From positions 1 through 47,066 of the forward strand of contig CAIKVR010000073.1 in the NCBI GenBank assembly GCA_903830915.1: DNA of 47,066 nucleotides, in the 5' to 3' direction. The DNA is from an uncultured Bacteroidales bacterium. GTDB taxonomy: Bacteria; Bacteroidota; Bacteroidia; Bacteroidales; Paludibacteraceae. Position numbers and translations under genes: made by a program. Shown here piece after piece: positions 17,473-25,547 of the stretch (position 1 is the first letter of the stretch; every line of letters begins with the position of its first letter). Under the pieces are notes generated by a model. That model worked only from the letters and a program-made list of their open reading frames with translations, was not told the origin of the DNA and did not search any database.

Positions 17473-17480
17473 TATCTTTG
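17473..17480 (+). promoter_or_regulatory. -7 box of the PL26-esterase-PL4 operon
   Basis: TATCTTTG matches TAnnTTTG and lies 37 bp before the PL26 ATG. It is identical to the -7 box before the NTF2-like gene. Only T-rich DNA is present at the -33 position. Confidence 0.45.
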
Positions 17481-17517
17481 CGTAAAACAATTAAAATACA
17501 ATTTTTACTGAATAGCT

Positions 17518-20199
17518 ATGCGGAAAATCAGTTTTTTCATAATCTGTTTTATTTCAGTGTTTTATGCTCATGAACTGTTCGGTCAAACAGTTGATTTGAA
17601 ATGGATAGGCGACAAGCCTGCATTAAAAACCGGTGTGAGCTGGGGTGTTCCTTTTGCCAAAGGTGAAATAAAATCCGCTCAGAATTTTGAACTCACAACC
17701 TGTACGAATGAAAATGTCCCGCTTCAGAATTGGCCACTGGCTTACTGGCCGGATGGTTCGATAAAGTGGATGGGATTTGCTGCAGTAACTACTCCACAGG
17801 AGCATTACAGTTTAAAACGAGTTCCGGCTACTCCCAAAGTTAGCGGATTAAGCATTGAAAAATCACCGGATCTAATTCTGATTAATACCGGCGTACTGAC
17901 CTGCAAACTGAATACCAAAGGAGCTTTTCTGATAAAAAGCCTTAAGATAAAGGATAAAATTGTTTCCGAAAACGGACGCTTGGTTTGCCGGCTCGAAAAC
18001 AGAGAAAAGCTGGACGAACAAATACTTCAATACACTGATTTTCAGAGCGAAATAATGGAAGTCAGCGTTGAACAATCCGGTCCGGTGCGCGCAGTAGTGA
18101 AAATCACTGGAGTACATAAATCACTGAAAAACGGCAGAGAATTTCTGCCTTTCACAGTGCGATTGTATTTTTATGCCGGACTGCAAACTGTTCGATTGGT
18201 ACATACTATTGTTTACGACGGCGACCAGCAAAAGGATTTTATAAAAGGATTGGGTATAGAATTCGGCGTTCCCATGCGAGAGGCAGTTCACAACCGCCAT
18301 ATCCGATTTGCAGGTGAAAACGGCGGTTTGTGGTGCGAATCGGTAAAACCACTTATCGGACGGAATAATTTCAGCTTCAACGGCGACCGTTCCTTGCCAA
18401 AACGTCAGTTTGAAGGTACGAGACTGCCCGAAATAACCAGGGAGGATTCAGAGGCTTTAGACAATTACAGCAATTTTCCGGCATGGGATGACTATAAACT
18501 GACTCAGCTGGATTGCAACGGATTTTCAATCTACAAACGCACCAACGGCAAAAGCTCGTGGCTGCATGCCGACGATGGAAAACGTGCCGAAGGTTTTGCT
18601 TTGGCGGGCGATGTGTCCGGTGGGTTGGCGGTTTCATTGAAGAATTTCTGGCAATCCTATCCTGCAACTTTGGAAATAAACGGAGCAAGAACTGCTGAAG
18701 CACGACTCACTGTTTGGTTGTGGGCAAAGGAAGCCGAAGCGATGGATTTGCGCCATTACGATACCATTCCACACGGACTTGAAGCTACCTATGAAGATGT
18801 TCAGCCGGGACTAAGTACGCCTTACGGAGTAGCCCGAACCAGCGAATTGACACTTTTCCCTTTTGATGAATTGCCCGACAAAAAGCAAACAGTCGAAATG
18901 GCAAAGTCTTGGAATTCCAGCAATCAGCTTGTCTGTACTCCCGAATACCTGCATGCTGTAAAAGCTTTTGGCAGCTGGAGTTTACCCGACCACTCGAATG
19001 AAACAAAACGTTGGATTGAAAATCAACTCGACAGCACCATTTCGTATTACCAACAAACCATCGACGAACGCCACTGGTATGGTTTCTGGAATTTTGGCGA
19101 TGTGATGCACACCTACGATCCGATTCGGCATGTGTGGCGGTATGATATTGGCGGTTTTGCGTGGGATAACACCGAACTGGCACCGAACAACTGGCTTTGG
19201 TACTCTTTTCTGCGCAGTGGACGTGCCGATATTTTCCGGTTGGCGGAAGCTATGACCCGACACACGGGAGAAGTGGATTGCTATCATTTGGGTGAATTAA
19301 AAGGATTGGGAAGTCGGCACAATGTGTCACACTGGGGTTGCGGTTCGAAGGAAGCACGCATCGGTCAGGCGGCATGGAAACGTTTTTATTATTACCTCAC
19401 CACCGACGAGCGTTGCGGTGACCTGATGCACGAAGCGCTCGATGCCGAAAAATCCATTGTGAAATACGATCCGTTGCGGATTGCTCAGCCCCGCGATAAA
19501 TTTCCATATAGTGGACCTGCCCGACTGCGTTGGGGACCGGATTGGCTTGCATTGGCAGGAAACTGGATGACGGAGTGGGAGCGAACCGGTAATATTGTTT
19601 ACCAAAAGAAAATAATTGCCGGACTGGAAAGTCTGACTAAACTGCCCGATAATCTTTTTACCGGTCCCGGTGGATTGAGTTATAATCCTGCAACAAGCAA
19701 ACTCTGGTACGATGGAAAACCGGGATTGACCAATAAAAATCACCTGGCAACCATTATGGGCGGTTACGAATTAATGACCGAACTGTTTGATGTGGTTGAT
19801 TACAAGCCGTTTCGCAAAACCTTTACCCAATACTGCAAATTTTACAGCATGACCGGCGAAGATTCCACCCGGACAAAAGGCACGGAAAACTGGGGTGATA
19901 TAAATTTTAGAAATCCACGTCTTACAGCCTTTGCGGCGCATGAACTGAACGACGAAAAAATTGCCAAACGTGCATGGACTGAATTTATGGGAGGTTGGAG
20001 CAGTCGAAGCAACGAACAACGTGGCATGCGTAATATGTATGGCTCAACGTTAATCGGAGGCACAGAGGTATTGAACCCGGTTCACGAAAACCCGAATGTG
20101 GGAACCAATGGAACGTCTCAATGGGCGTTGAATGCTATTTTTATGCTTGAATTGATTGGAGATAAAATACCGGTGTTCAAACCGGATTCAATAAAATAA
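17518..20199 (+). CDS. PL26 exo-rhamnogalacturonan lyase family protein
   Basis: An 893-aa secreted protein with the full architecture of the PcRGLX-like exo-rhamnogalacturonan lyases (PL26). A signal peptide (about 1-22) is followed by the N-terminal sandwich, containing KTGVSWGVPFAKGEI (about 37-51) and the hallmark WPLAYWPDGSIKWMGFAA (about 74-91). A central alpha/alpha-barrel region has RHYDTIPHGLEATYEDVQPGLSTPYG and RHVWRYDIGGFAWDNTELAP, with HRxxH-like and aromatic-rich segments. A C-terminal sandwich carries GTNGTSQWALNA. The enzyme releases unsaturated disaccharides from RG-I chain ends by beta-elimination. It heads a plus-strand operon with the esterase (92 bp on) and PL4. No T9SS tail is present, so it is probably periplasmic or outer-membrane associated. 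The residues that act in catalysis cannot be fixed here. Confidence 0.85.
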   Translation: MRKISFFIICFISVFYAHELFGQTVDLKWIGDKPALKTGVSWGVPFAKGEIKSAQNFELTTCTNENVPLQNWPLAYWPDGSIKWMGFAAVTTPQEHYSLKRVPATPKVSGLSIEKSPDLILINTGVLTCKLNTKGAFLIKSLKIKDKIVSENGRLVCRLENREKLDEQILQYTDFQSEIMEVSVEQSGPVRAVVKITGVHKSLKNGREFLPFTVRLYFYAGLQTVRLVHTIVYDGDQQKDFIKGLGIEFGVPMREAVHNRHIRFAGENGGLWCESVKPLIGRNNFSFNGDRSLPKRQFEGTRLPEITREDSEALDNYSNFPAWDDYKLTQLDCNGFSIYKRTNGKSSWLHADDGKRAEGFALAGDVSGGLAVSLKNFWQSYPATLEINGARTAEARLTVWLWAKEAEAMDLRHYDTIPHGLEATYEDVQPGLSTPYGVARTSELTLFPFDELPDKKQTVEMAKSWNSSNQLVCTPEYLHAVKAFGSWSLPDHSNETKRWIENQLDSTISYYQQTIDERHWYGFWNFGDVMHTYDPIRHVWRYDIGGFAWDNTELAPNNWLWYSFLRSGRADIFRLAEAMTRHTGEVDCYHLGELKGLGSRHNVSHWGCGSKEARIGQAAWKRFYYYLTTDERCGDLMHEALDAEKSIVKYDPLRIAQPRDKFPYSGPARLRWGPDWLALAGNWMTEWERTGNIVYQKKIIAGLESLTKLPDNLFTGPGGLSYNPATSKLWYDGKPGLTNKNHLATIMGGYELMTELFDVVDYKPFRKTFTQYCKFYSMTGEDSTRTKGTENWGDINFRNPRLTAFAAHELNDEKIAKRAWTEFMGGWSSRSNEQRGMRNMYGSTLIGGTEVLNPVHENPNVGTNGTSQWALNAIFMLELIGDKIPVFKPDSIK

Positions 20200-20231
20200 T
20201 TGGTTATAAATAGAGTTGTTTACAGGAGTTA

Positions 20232-20263
20232 TTTGCCAATTGATGGTGGATTTAGTACCTTTA
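20232..20263 (+). promoter_or_regulatory. Internal promoter before the esterase gene
   Basis: TTTG (20232-20235), a 20-bp spacer and TACCTTTA (20256-20263), one mismatch from TAnnTTTG. It could add transcription of the esterase and PL4 independent of PL26. Confidence 0.5.
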
Positions 20264-20291
20264 GCGAAGTTTTACCCATAAAATAAATATC

Positions 20292-21728
20292 ATGAAAAAA
20301 CTAACATTTCTCTCATTTGCCATTTTATCTTTTTTGTCTGTCAATGCACAGGTTCACTTGCCCAAAGTAATCACTAATAACATGGTACTACAACGTGATA
20401 AACCGGTTGCTATCTGGGGAACGGCCACGCCGGGCGAAAAAATAACGGTTACTTTTGCCGGGCAGACCAAAACGGCTGTTACCGATACGGCTGAGAACTG
20501 GATGCTGAAACTTGACCCGATGAAAGCTTCTGCCGAACCCCAAAAAATGATAATTACAGGCTCCAATACCCTGATTTTGGACAACATTCTGGTGGGTGAA
20601 GTGTGGCTTTGCTCCGGTCAGTCGAACATGGAATATCCGCTCGACCGCAAACTGAAGAAATATACTGCCCCAAAAAAAGGCGAAGATTTATCGGACAAAG
20701 AACTGGCAGGAGAAAAAAATCCGCTGATTCGCTTTTTGTATGTTGAACGCAAGTTATCACCCATTTTGCCAACAAATGGATGGAAAGACTGTAACGATTC
20801 GACTCTGCGCTACATAACCGCTACGGGTTATTTCTTTGCCATAGAACTGGCCGAAAAGCTGAAAGTACCGGTGGGAATCATCTCCAGTTCATGGGGTGGA
20901 ACACGTGTGGAACAGTGGACACCGCCTGCTTCCTACGAACAATCGCCTTTGTTTAAAGATACAGTTGCGGGGAAAAAGAACTTCAAAATTGATGGTATGA
21001 TTCCCGGAAAAATGTTTGAAGGCATGATAAAACCCTTAATTCCGTACACTCTGAAGGGCTTAATCTGGTATCAGGGCGAATCGAACCTGATGATTCACGA
21101 TACCACTACTTTTGTTTCCAAAACAAAACTCATGCTTGATACCTGGAAAAGGCTGTGGAAGGATGAATCGTTGCGATTTTATTATACTCAAATTGCTCCG
21201 TATTATTACAGTAAGCGCAAAGACAAACTGGCACATGGCACAGACCTGTTAGCTTATTATTGGGAAGCTCAGGCTCAATGTCTTGCTTTTCCAAACAGTG
21301 GAATGATTGTCACAACCGATTTGGTCGACGATTTGAGTAACATTCACCCGAGTTATAAATGGGAAGTTGGTCGGCGCTTGTCGTTGTGGGCATTAGCGAA
21401 GGATTACGGGCAAAAAGTGGTTTATTCAGGTCCGCTTTATAAAAGTATGACGGTGAAAAAGAACAGCATCGAACTCAGTTTTACACAAACCGGAAGCGGA
21501 TTGATTGCTGCAGATGACCAACCGCTCTCGTGGTTTATTATTGCCGGTGCTGATCGTAAATTCTATCCTGCCGAAGCAGTTATCAAAGGCAATAAGCTGA
21601 TTGTGACTTCGAAGGACGTACTGAATCCGGTGGCAGTGCGTTTTGCCTGGGACGAAACAGCTATGCCAAATTTCTGCAATAAAGAAAAATTGCCGGCATC
21701 GCCTTTCCGAACGGATAACTGGAAATAA
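20292..21728 (+). CDS. SASA-type sialate O-acetylesterase-like carbohydrate esterase
   Basis: A 478-aa secreted esterase of the SASA domain family (sialate O-acetylesterase and xylan/pectin acetylesterase relatives). The signal peptide is about 1-20. A small N-terminal beta domain (MVLQRDKPVAIWGTATPGEKITV) precedes the SGNH-like hydrolase fold, which has nucleophile Ser111 in CSGQSNMEYPL, the oxyanion-type GLIWYQGESN (about 256-265) and catalytic His352 in the DDLSNIHP block. The family removes O-acetyl groups from sugars. RG-I galacturonate is heavily acetylated, so its place between PL26 and PL4, 7 bp before the latter, makes a rhamnogalacturonan acetylesterase role likely by context. Sialate specificity is unlikely, because no sialidase is nearby. 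Confidence 0.87.
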   Translation: MKKLTFLSFAILSFLSVNAQVHLPKVITNNMVLQRDKPVAIWGTATPGEKITVTFAGQTKTAVTDTAENWMLKLDPMKASAEPQKMIITGSNTLILDNILVGEVWLCSGQSNMEYPLDRKLKKYTAPKKGEDLSDKELAGEKNPLIRFLYVERKLSPILPTNGWKDCNDSTLRYITATGYFFAIELAEKLKVPVGIISSSWGGTRVEQWTPPASYEQSPLFKDTVAGKKNFKIDGMIPGKMFEGMIKPLIPYTLKGLIWYQGESNLMIHDTTTFVSKTKLMLDTWKRLWKDESLRFYYTQIAPYYYSKRKDKLAHGTDLLAYYWEAQAQCLAFPNSGMIVTTDLVDDLSNIHPSYKWEVGRRLSLWALAKDYGQKVVYSGPLYKSMTVKKNSIELSFTQTGSGLIAADDQPLSWFIIAGADRKFYPAEAVIKGNKLIVTSKDVLNPVAVRFAWDETAMPNFCNKEKLPASPFRTDNWK

Positions 21729-21735
21729 ATACATT

Positions 21736-23454
21736 ATGAGACAATTTGTACTTCTTGTGGTAGTATCTCTGGCAATAGAATTATGTTCAGCACAAAAGCA
21801 ACCTGTAAAGCTAACTGAATCAGGGTCAGAAGTCTTGTTGTCGAATGAGCTGCTGACTTTTTCATTCAATAAAAAAACGGCATCCCTTGACAAAATACTA
21901 CAGAATGGTCAAAACCTGCTTGGGAATGTCTATGGTAATGGTTATTTGATGGGCCCCGGGTTTTCCATGCGACCTTCAGTTTATAAGCTGCTAAGACAAA
22001 CTTCCGGTTTGGTGGAAATATCCTTTACTCACGAAGCTTCCAATGGCTATTTCTTTGAGTTGCATTACGTACTGTTGTCCGGATTAAGCGGTATTTATTG
22101 TTTTTTGGAACAATATCATCATAACGGCTCACCCGATGGTGGTTTCGGACAGATTCGCTGGGGACTGAGAGCCGATTCTACTCTTTTTGATTATCATTTG
22201 GTACGCGACAACATTCAGGGGAGAATGCCGCAGTTTTCAGAGTTTAAGAGAAAAATTCAGGACTGGACCTATCAGCTTGCTGACAGCAGTTATTATACAA
22301 AGTATGATTATGCAGATTATATCGAAGGGAGGCATGTTCACGGAATGGCCGGAACGAAATCGGGTAAAGGAATTTTCGTAATACAAGCCAGTCATGAGTA
22401 TTTAAACGGTGGTCCAACTAAACAATTTAATACTGTTCACACGACTCCATTCCTGATTATGATGTTTCAATGCGACCATTTTCTGCTAGATAAAAAGGTG
22501 AGTGAAGGACCCGTAAGCGGCGAATGGAAGAAACTTGGAGGTCCGTTTTTATTGTATGTCAATTCGGGTAAAAATATACCCGAATTGTGGTCGGATGCTA
22601 AACGAAAAGCAGATGAAGAAGTCAGTAAATGGCCCTATCAATGGATGAATCATCCGGATTATCCATTAAAGCGTGGAATTGTAAAAGGTGTTTTACATGT
22701 AAATGGAGTCCCTGCTGCCAACGCACACATTATTCTGGCAGCACCGAATGTAGATTGGCAGGCACAGTCACATGGATACATTTTTTCAACCCGGACTGAC
22801 CTGAATGGAAATTATAGTCTTGCTAATATCCGCCCCGGAATCTATACATTATATGCTTACACAAATAATGTGACTGAGGAATATAAACGGGATAGTATTC
22901 AGGTTGAACCGGAAAAGAAAACAACAATTTCAGTTATTGACTGGAAACCAAGGCAGAATGGAGACCTGATATGGCAAATCGGAATTGCCGACCGGACGAC
23001 AAAAGGGTTTAAACTAAGCGACCATAAGCGAAATTATGCTATTTTTTCTATGGTTCCGGCTAATCTGACTTTCACGGTAGGGAAAAGCAAAGAGGCTGAA
23101 CACTGGTATTATGCCCAAACAAAACCCGGAAGCTGGAATGTGGATTTTAATCTGGAACGAGCATATTCAGGCGAAGTATTTCTTACGTTAGGAATAGCCG
23201 GTTCGGCTAAAAATCCCCGTTTGGAGATTCTTGTAAACGGTCTGAAAGTGGGTGAGTATTATTTTGGAAATGACCACTCGATTTATCGATCAGCTATTTT
23301 AGGCGCCTATTATCAACAGCAAGAGGTCAGATTTTCGACAACATTATTTCACAAAGGATTAAATACGATTACTTTTTCGTTACCCAATGTAAAATATGGT
23401 GGTGGGATTATGTATGATGTTATCAAGCTTGAAATAAAGGCGGATATAAAGTAA
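21736..23454 (+). CDS. PL4 rhamnogalacturonan lyase
   Basis: A 572-aa PL4 RG-I endolyase. I chose the ATG at 21736, 7 bp after the esterase stop, over the longer open frame because it gives a signal peptide (MRQFVLLVVVSLAIELCSA). The catalytic beta-sandwich domain (about 25-325) has YYTKYDYADYIEGRHVHGM; Lys189 and His202 sit in the positions used as catalytic Lys and His in PL4 enzymes. A fibronectin-III-like domain (about 330-410: KGVLHVNGVPAANAHIIL...) and a C-terminal galactose-binding-like domain (about 415-570) complete the normal three-domain PL4 layout. It is translationally close to the esterase, consistent with deacetylation before cleavage. It ends in a strong bidirectional hairpin shared with GH127. 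Confidence 0.92.
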   Translation: MRQFVLLVVVSLAIELCSAQKQPVKLTESGSEVLLSNELLTFSFNKKTASLDKILQNGQNLLGNVYGNGYLMGPGFSMRPSVYKLLRQTSGLVEISFTHEASNGYFFELHYVLLSGLSGIYCFLEQYHHNGSPDGGFGQIRWGLRADSTLFDYHLVRDNIQGRMPQFSEFKRKIQDWTYQLADSSYYTKYDYADYIEGRHVHGMAGTKSGKGIFVIQASHEYLNGGPTKQFNTVHTTPFLIMMFQCDHFLLDKKVSEGPVSGEWKKLGGPFLLYVNSGKNIPELWSDAKRKADEEVSKWPYQWMNHPDYPLKRGIVKGVLHVNGVPAANAHIILAAPNVDWQAQSHGYIFSTRTDLNGNYSLANIRPGIYTLYAYTNNVTEEYKRDSIQVEPEKKTTISVIDWKPRQNGDLIWQIGIADRTTKGFKLSDHKRNYAIFSMVPANLTFTVGKSKEAEHWYYAQTKPGSWNVDFNLERAYSGEVFLTLGIAGSAKNPRLEILVNGLKVGEYYFGNDHSIYRSAILGAYYQQQEVRFSTTLFHKGLNTITFSLPNVKYGGGIMYDVIKLEIKADIK

Positions 23455-23467
23455 CATTACTTAAATG

Positions 23468-23517
23468 AAAACAACGAACGGATGAATTTCGACAGAAATT
23501 CATCCGTTCGTTGTTTT
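23468..23517. terminator. Bidirectional terminator between PL4 and GH127
   Basis: A 23-bp perfect stem (23468-23490 with 23495-23517) around a 4-nt loop has AAAA at the left and TTTT at the right, so it works as an intrinsic terminator on both strands. It sits exactly in the 75-bp gap between two convergent stop codons. Confidence 0.88.
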
Positions 23518-23529
23518 ACCAATGTAGCT

Positions 23530-25500
23530 TTATTCCACCGACAATTTAAACTCACTTACCGTTCGTGGTAACCAAACCCGCATGGCAGCTCCGCCCCGAT
23601 TGTCCCACACACAATAAGGAATTGCTGTGAAGGTTTTCTTTTCTACATTGAAACCGAGTTTGTCAGCCGTAGGGTTCAGGCCTATTCCTTCACCCTGAAT
23701 GGTATAAGTGCCTGTGAAAATGTCTTTATTAAACTTCAGTTTCAACTCAGCATTATCGGGTAAAATAAAACTATTCACATTGAAAGCATTGTCTTTATCT
23801 TCCACACAGAACAATACGGGTCCACGCTCCAACGCCACTAAACCACGGTCGGCAGCCACTTTTTCATGAGCTTTCACCCGCTGAATGTTCATCGGCAGGA
23901 TATATTCCACTTTATCGCCTTTTTTCCATTCACGGTCAATCACTGCATAACCATTATCCACTGTCGCAGTCACATCTTTTCCGTTTACTTTGATAGAATA
24001 AGTGGCTTTTGTAGGATTCAGGTAGCTGTACAGATTGGTTGGAACAGGCTGATTATTTACCCAGCCCGGAATGCGCAACCTCAAGGTGAATTTTGTTTTT
24101 TGTTTCGGATTTACTGCCAGGCTTATAGCACCATCCCATGGATAATTACTTGTCTGACTCAATTCTACCGTTTGTTTGCTGTTGATTTTCATGCTTGTTG
24201 AACTGCCGATAAACAGGTTGACAAACAAATCATTTCCTTTCTGAGCATATATATATCCGGTAACGGATGAAATAAAGCGGCACATATTTGTAGGGCAGCA
24301 AGAGCAGTCGAACCATGGTTCACGCTTGTAGCTTCCATCGGCAGACAGTGGGTTAGGGTAGAAAAAGTTTTTTCCGTCCAGACTTACTCCTGACAGCACG
24401 TTGTTGTATAAACTGCGCTCCAGCACATCAATATATTTTGATTGACCGTGCAATTCAAACATGCGGAAATTCCAGTAAACGTTGGCAATAGCCGCACAGG
24501 TTTCGTTATAAGCATCTTTGTTCGGTAACTCGTAGTTATCACCAAAACGCTCGCCATCGCCACGCGCTCCGATACCGCCATTGAGATAGAATTTTTTCCC
24601 AACCACGTTTTCCCAGATACTATCGATTGCAGCAATATAATCTTTATTTCCGGTCAATGCAGCCACGTCAGCCACTCCCGAGTAAAGATAAGCGGCACGA
24701 ACAGCATGTCCAACCGCTTCTTTCTGCTGAATAATGGGTGCATGATCCTGCCAGTACTGGCGACCTTTATCAATCTTTTTACCCCGGCAATCAATCAGGA
24801 ACTTTGCCAAATCGAGGTATTTTTTGTCAGAAGTAATACGATACAATCGAACCAGACCCATTTCCACAATTTCATGACCCGGAACAACGCTTCGTTTGTT
24901 CGGACCAAAAACTGAACAAAGCAAATCGGCATTTTTCAACGCAATACTGAGAAAATTCTTTTTTCCGGTGGCTAAATAATGAGCCGTAGCAGCTTCGTAC
25001 AGATGTCCGGCATTGTATAACTCGTGACTTTGTTGCGATTCGTTTATCCAACGTTCTTTTCCAGCCCAACCGAAAGGTTTTTCAGGATTAATAGTGCGGG
25101 CAGTATATAAGTATCCGTCCGGTTCCTGCGCTTTGGCAACAATGGCAATCAGACTGTCGACGTATTTATCCAGTTTTGCATCCGGGTGAACCGACATGGA
25201 AAACGACGCACCTTCAATAATTTTGTAAATATCGGTGTCGTCGAAAGTAAAAATAGTTTGAAACTTGCCGGTATGAGTCGCAGCATTCTGGAAGTTTTTC
25301 ACCCGGCAGGTTTCTTCGCATTTCTGAAAAGAAACGGGAATAGTTGCTGTACGATTAGTCTCCACACGTGGTGTCCAGAAAGCATCGGTTAGTTTTACCT
25401 GATTAAAGGGAATTCCCTGATAAGGGTAATCTGTTGTTTGAGCAAATGCAGTTGCAAAAATAGTTAGGCAAAAACAAATGGCTAAAAGCGTTTTTCTCAT
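23530..25500 (-). CDS. GH127 beta-L-arabinofuranosidase family
   Basis: A 656-aa secreted enzyme of GH127 (former DUF1680). I use the ATG at 25500; the frame is open from a TTG two codons earlier. The signal peptide is about 1-20. The alpha/alpha barrel shows the zinc/cysteine active site of the family: Glu324 in NYELPN (acid/base candidate), the NETCA motif (Glu333, Cys335) and the CSCCPTN motif (Cys401/Cys402, one being the nucleophile with the others binding zinc). A C-terminal beta-sandwich follows. The enzyme removes beta-L-arabinofuranose, known from arabinan, extensin and complex pectins. It is 47 bp downstream of GH31 and almost certainly in its operon. The length is normal. Confidence 0.92.
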   Translation of the reverse strand: MRKTLLAICFCLTIFATAFAQTTDYPYQGIPFNQVKLTDAFWTPRVETNRTATIPVSFQKCEETCRVKNFQNAATHTGKFQTIFTFDDTDIYKIIEGASFSMSVHPDAKLDKYVDSLIAIVAKAQEPDGYLYTARTINPEKPFGWAGKERWINESQQSHELYNAGHLYEAATAHYLATGKKNFLSIALKNADLLCSVFGPNKRSVVPGHEIVEMGLVRLYRITSDKKYLDLAKFLIDCRGKKIDKGRQYWQDHAPIIQQKEAVGHAVRAAYLYSGVADVAALTGNKDYIAAIDSIWENVVGKKFYLNGGIGARGDGERFGDNYELPNKDAYNETCAAIANVYWNFRMFELHGQSKYIDVLERSLYNNVLSGVSLDGKNFFYPNPLSADGSYKREPWFDCSCCPTNMCRFISSVTGYIYAQKGNDLFVNLFIGSSTSMKINSKQTVELSQTSNYPWDGAISLAVNPKQKTKFTLRLRIPGWVNNQPVPTNLYSYLNPTKATYSIKVNGKDVTATVDNGYAVIDREWKKGDKVEYILPMNIQRVKAHEKVAADRGLVALERGPVLFCVEDKDNAFNVNSFILPDNAELKLKFNKDIFTGTYTIQGEGIGLNPTADKLGFNVEKKTFTAIPYCVWDNRGGAAMRVWLPRTVSEFKLSVE

Positions 25501-25547
25501 TTCCAATTGAAGTTTGAAGTGATTTATGATTAATCAGTCGGACAGTT

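Noticed and set aside
20292-21728. A sialic acid utilisation gene
   Set aside because: The SASA family name suggests sialate, but there is no sialidase or sialic acid pathway, and the gene sits between two RG-I lyases.
21643-21735. N-terminal extension of PL4 into the esterase gene
   Set aside because: The ATG at 21736 follows the esterase stop by 7 bp and starts a clean signal peptide.
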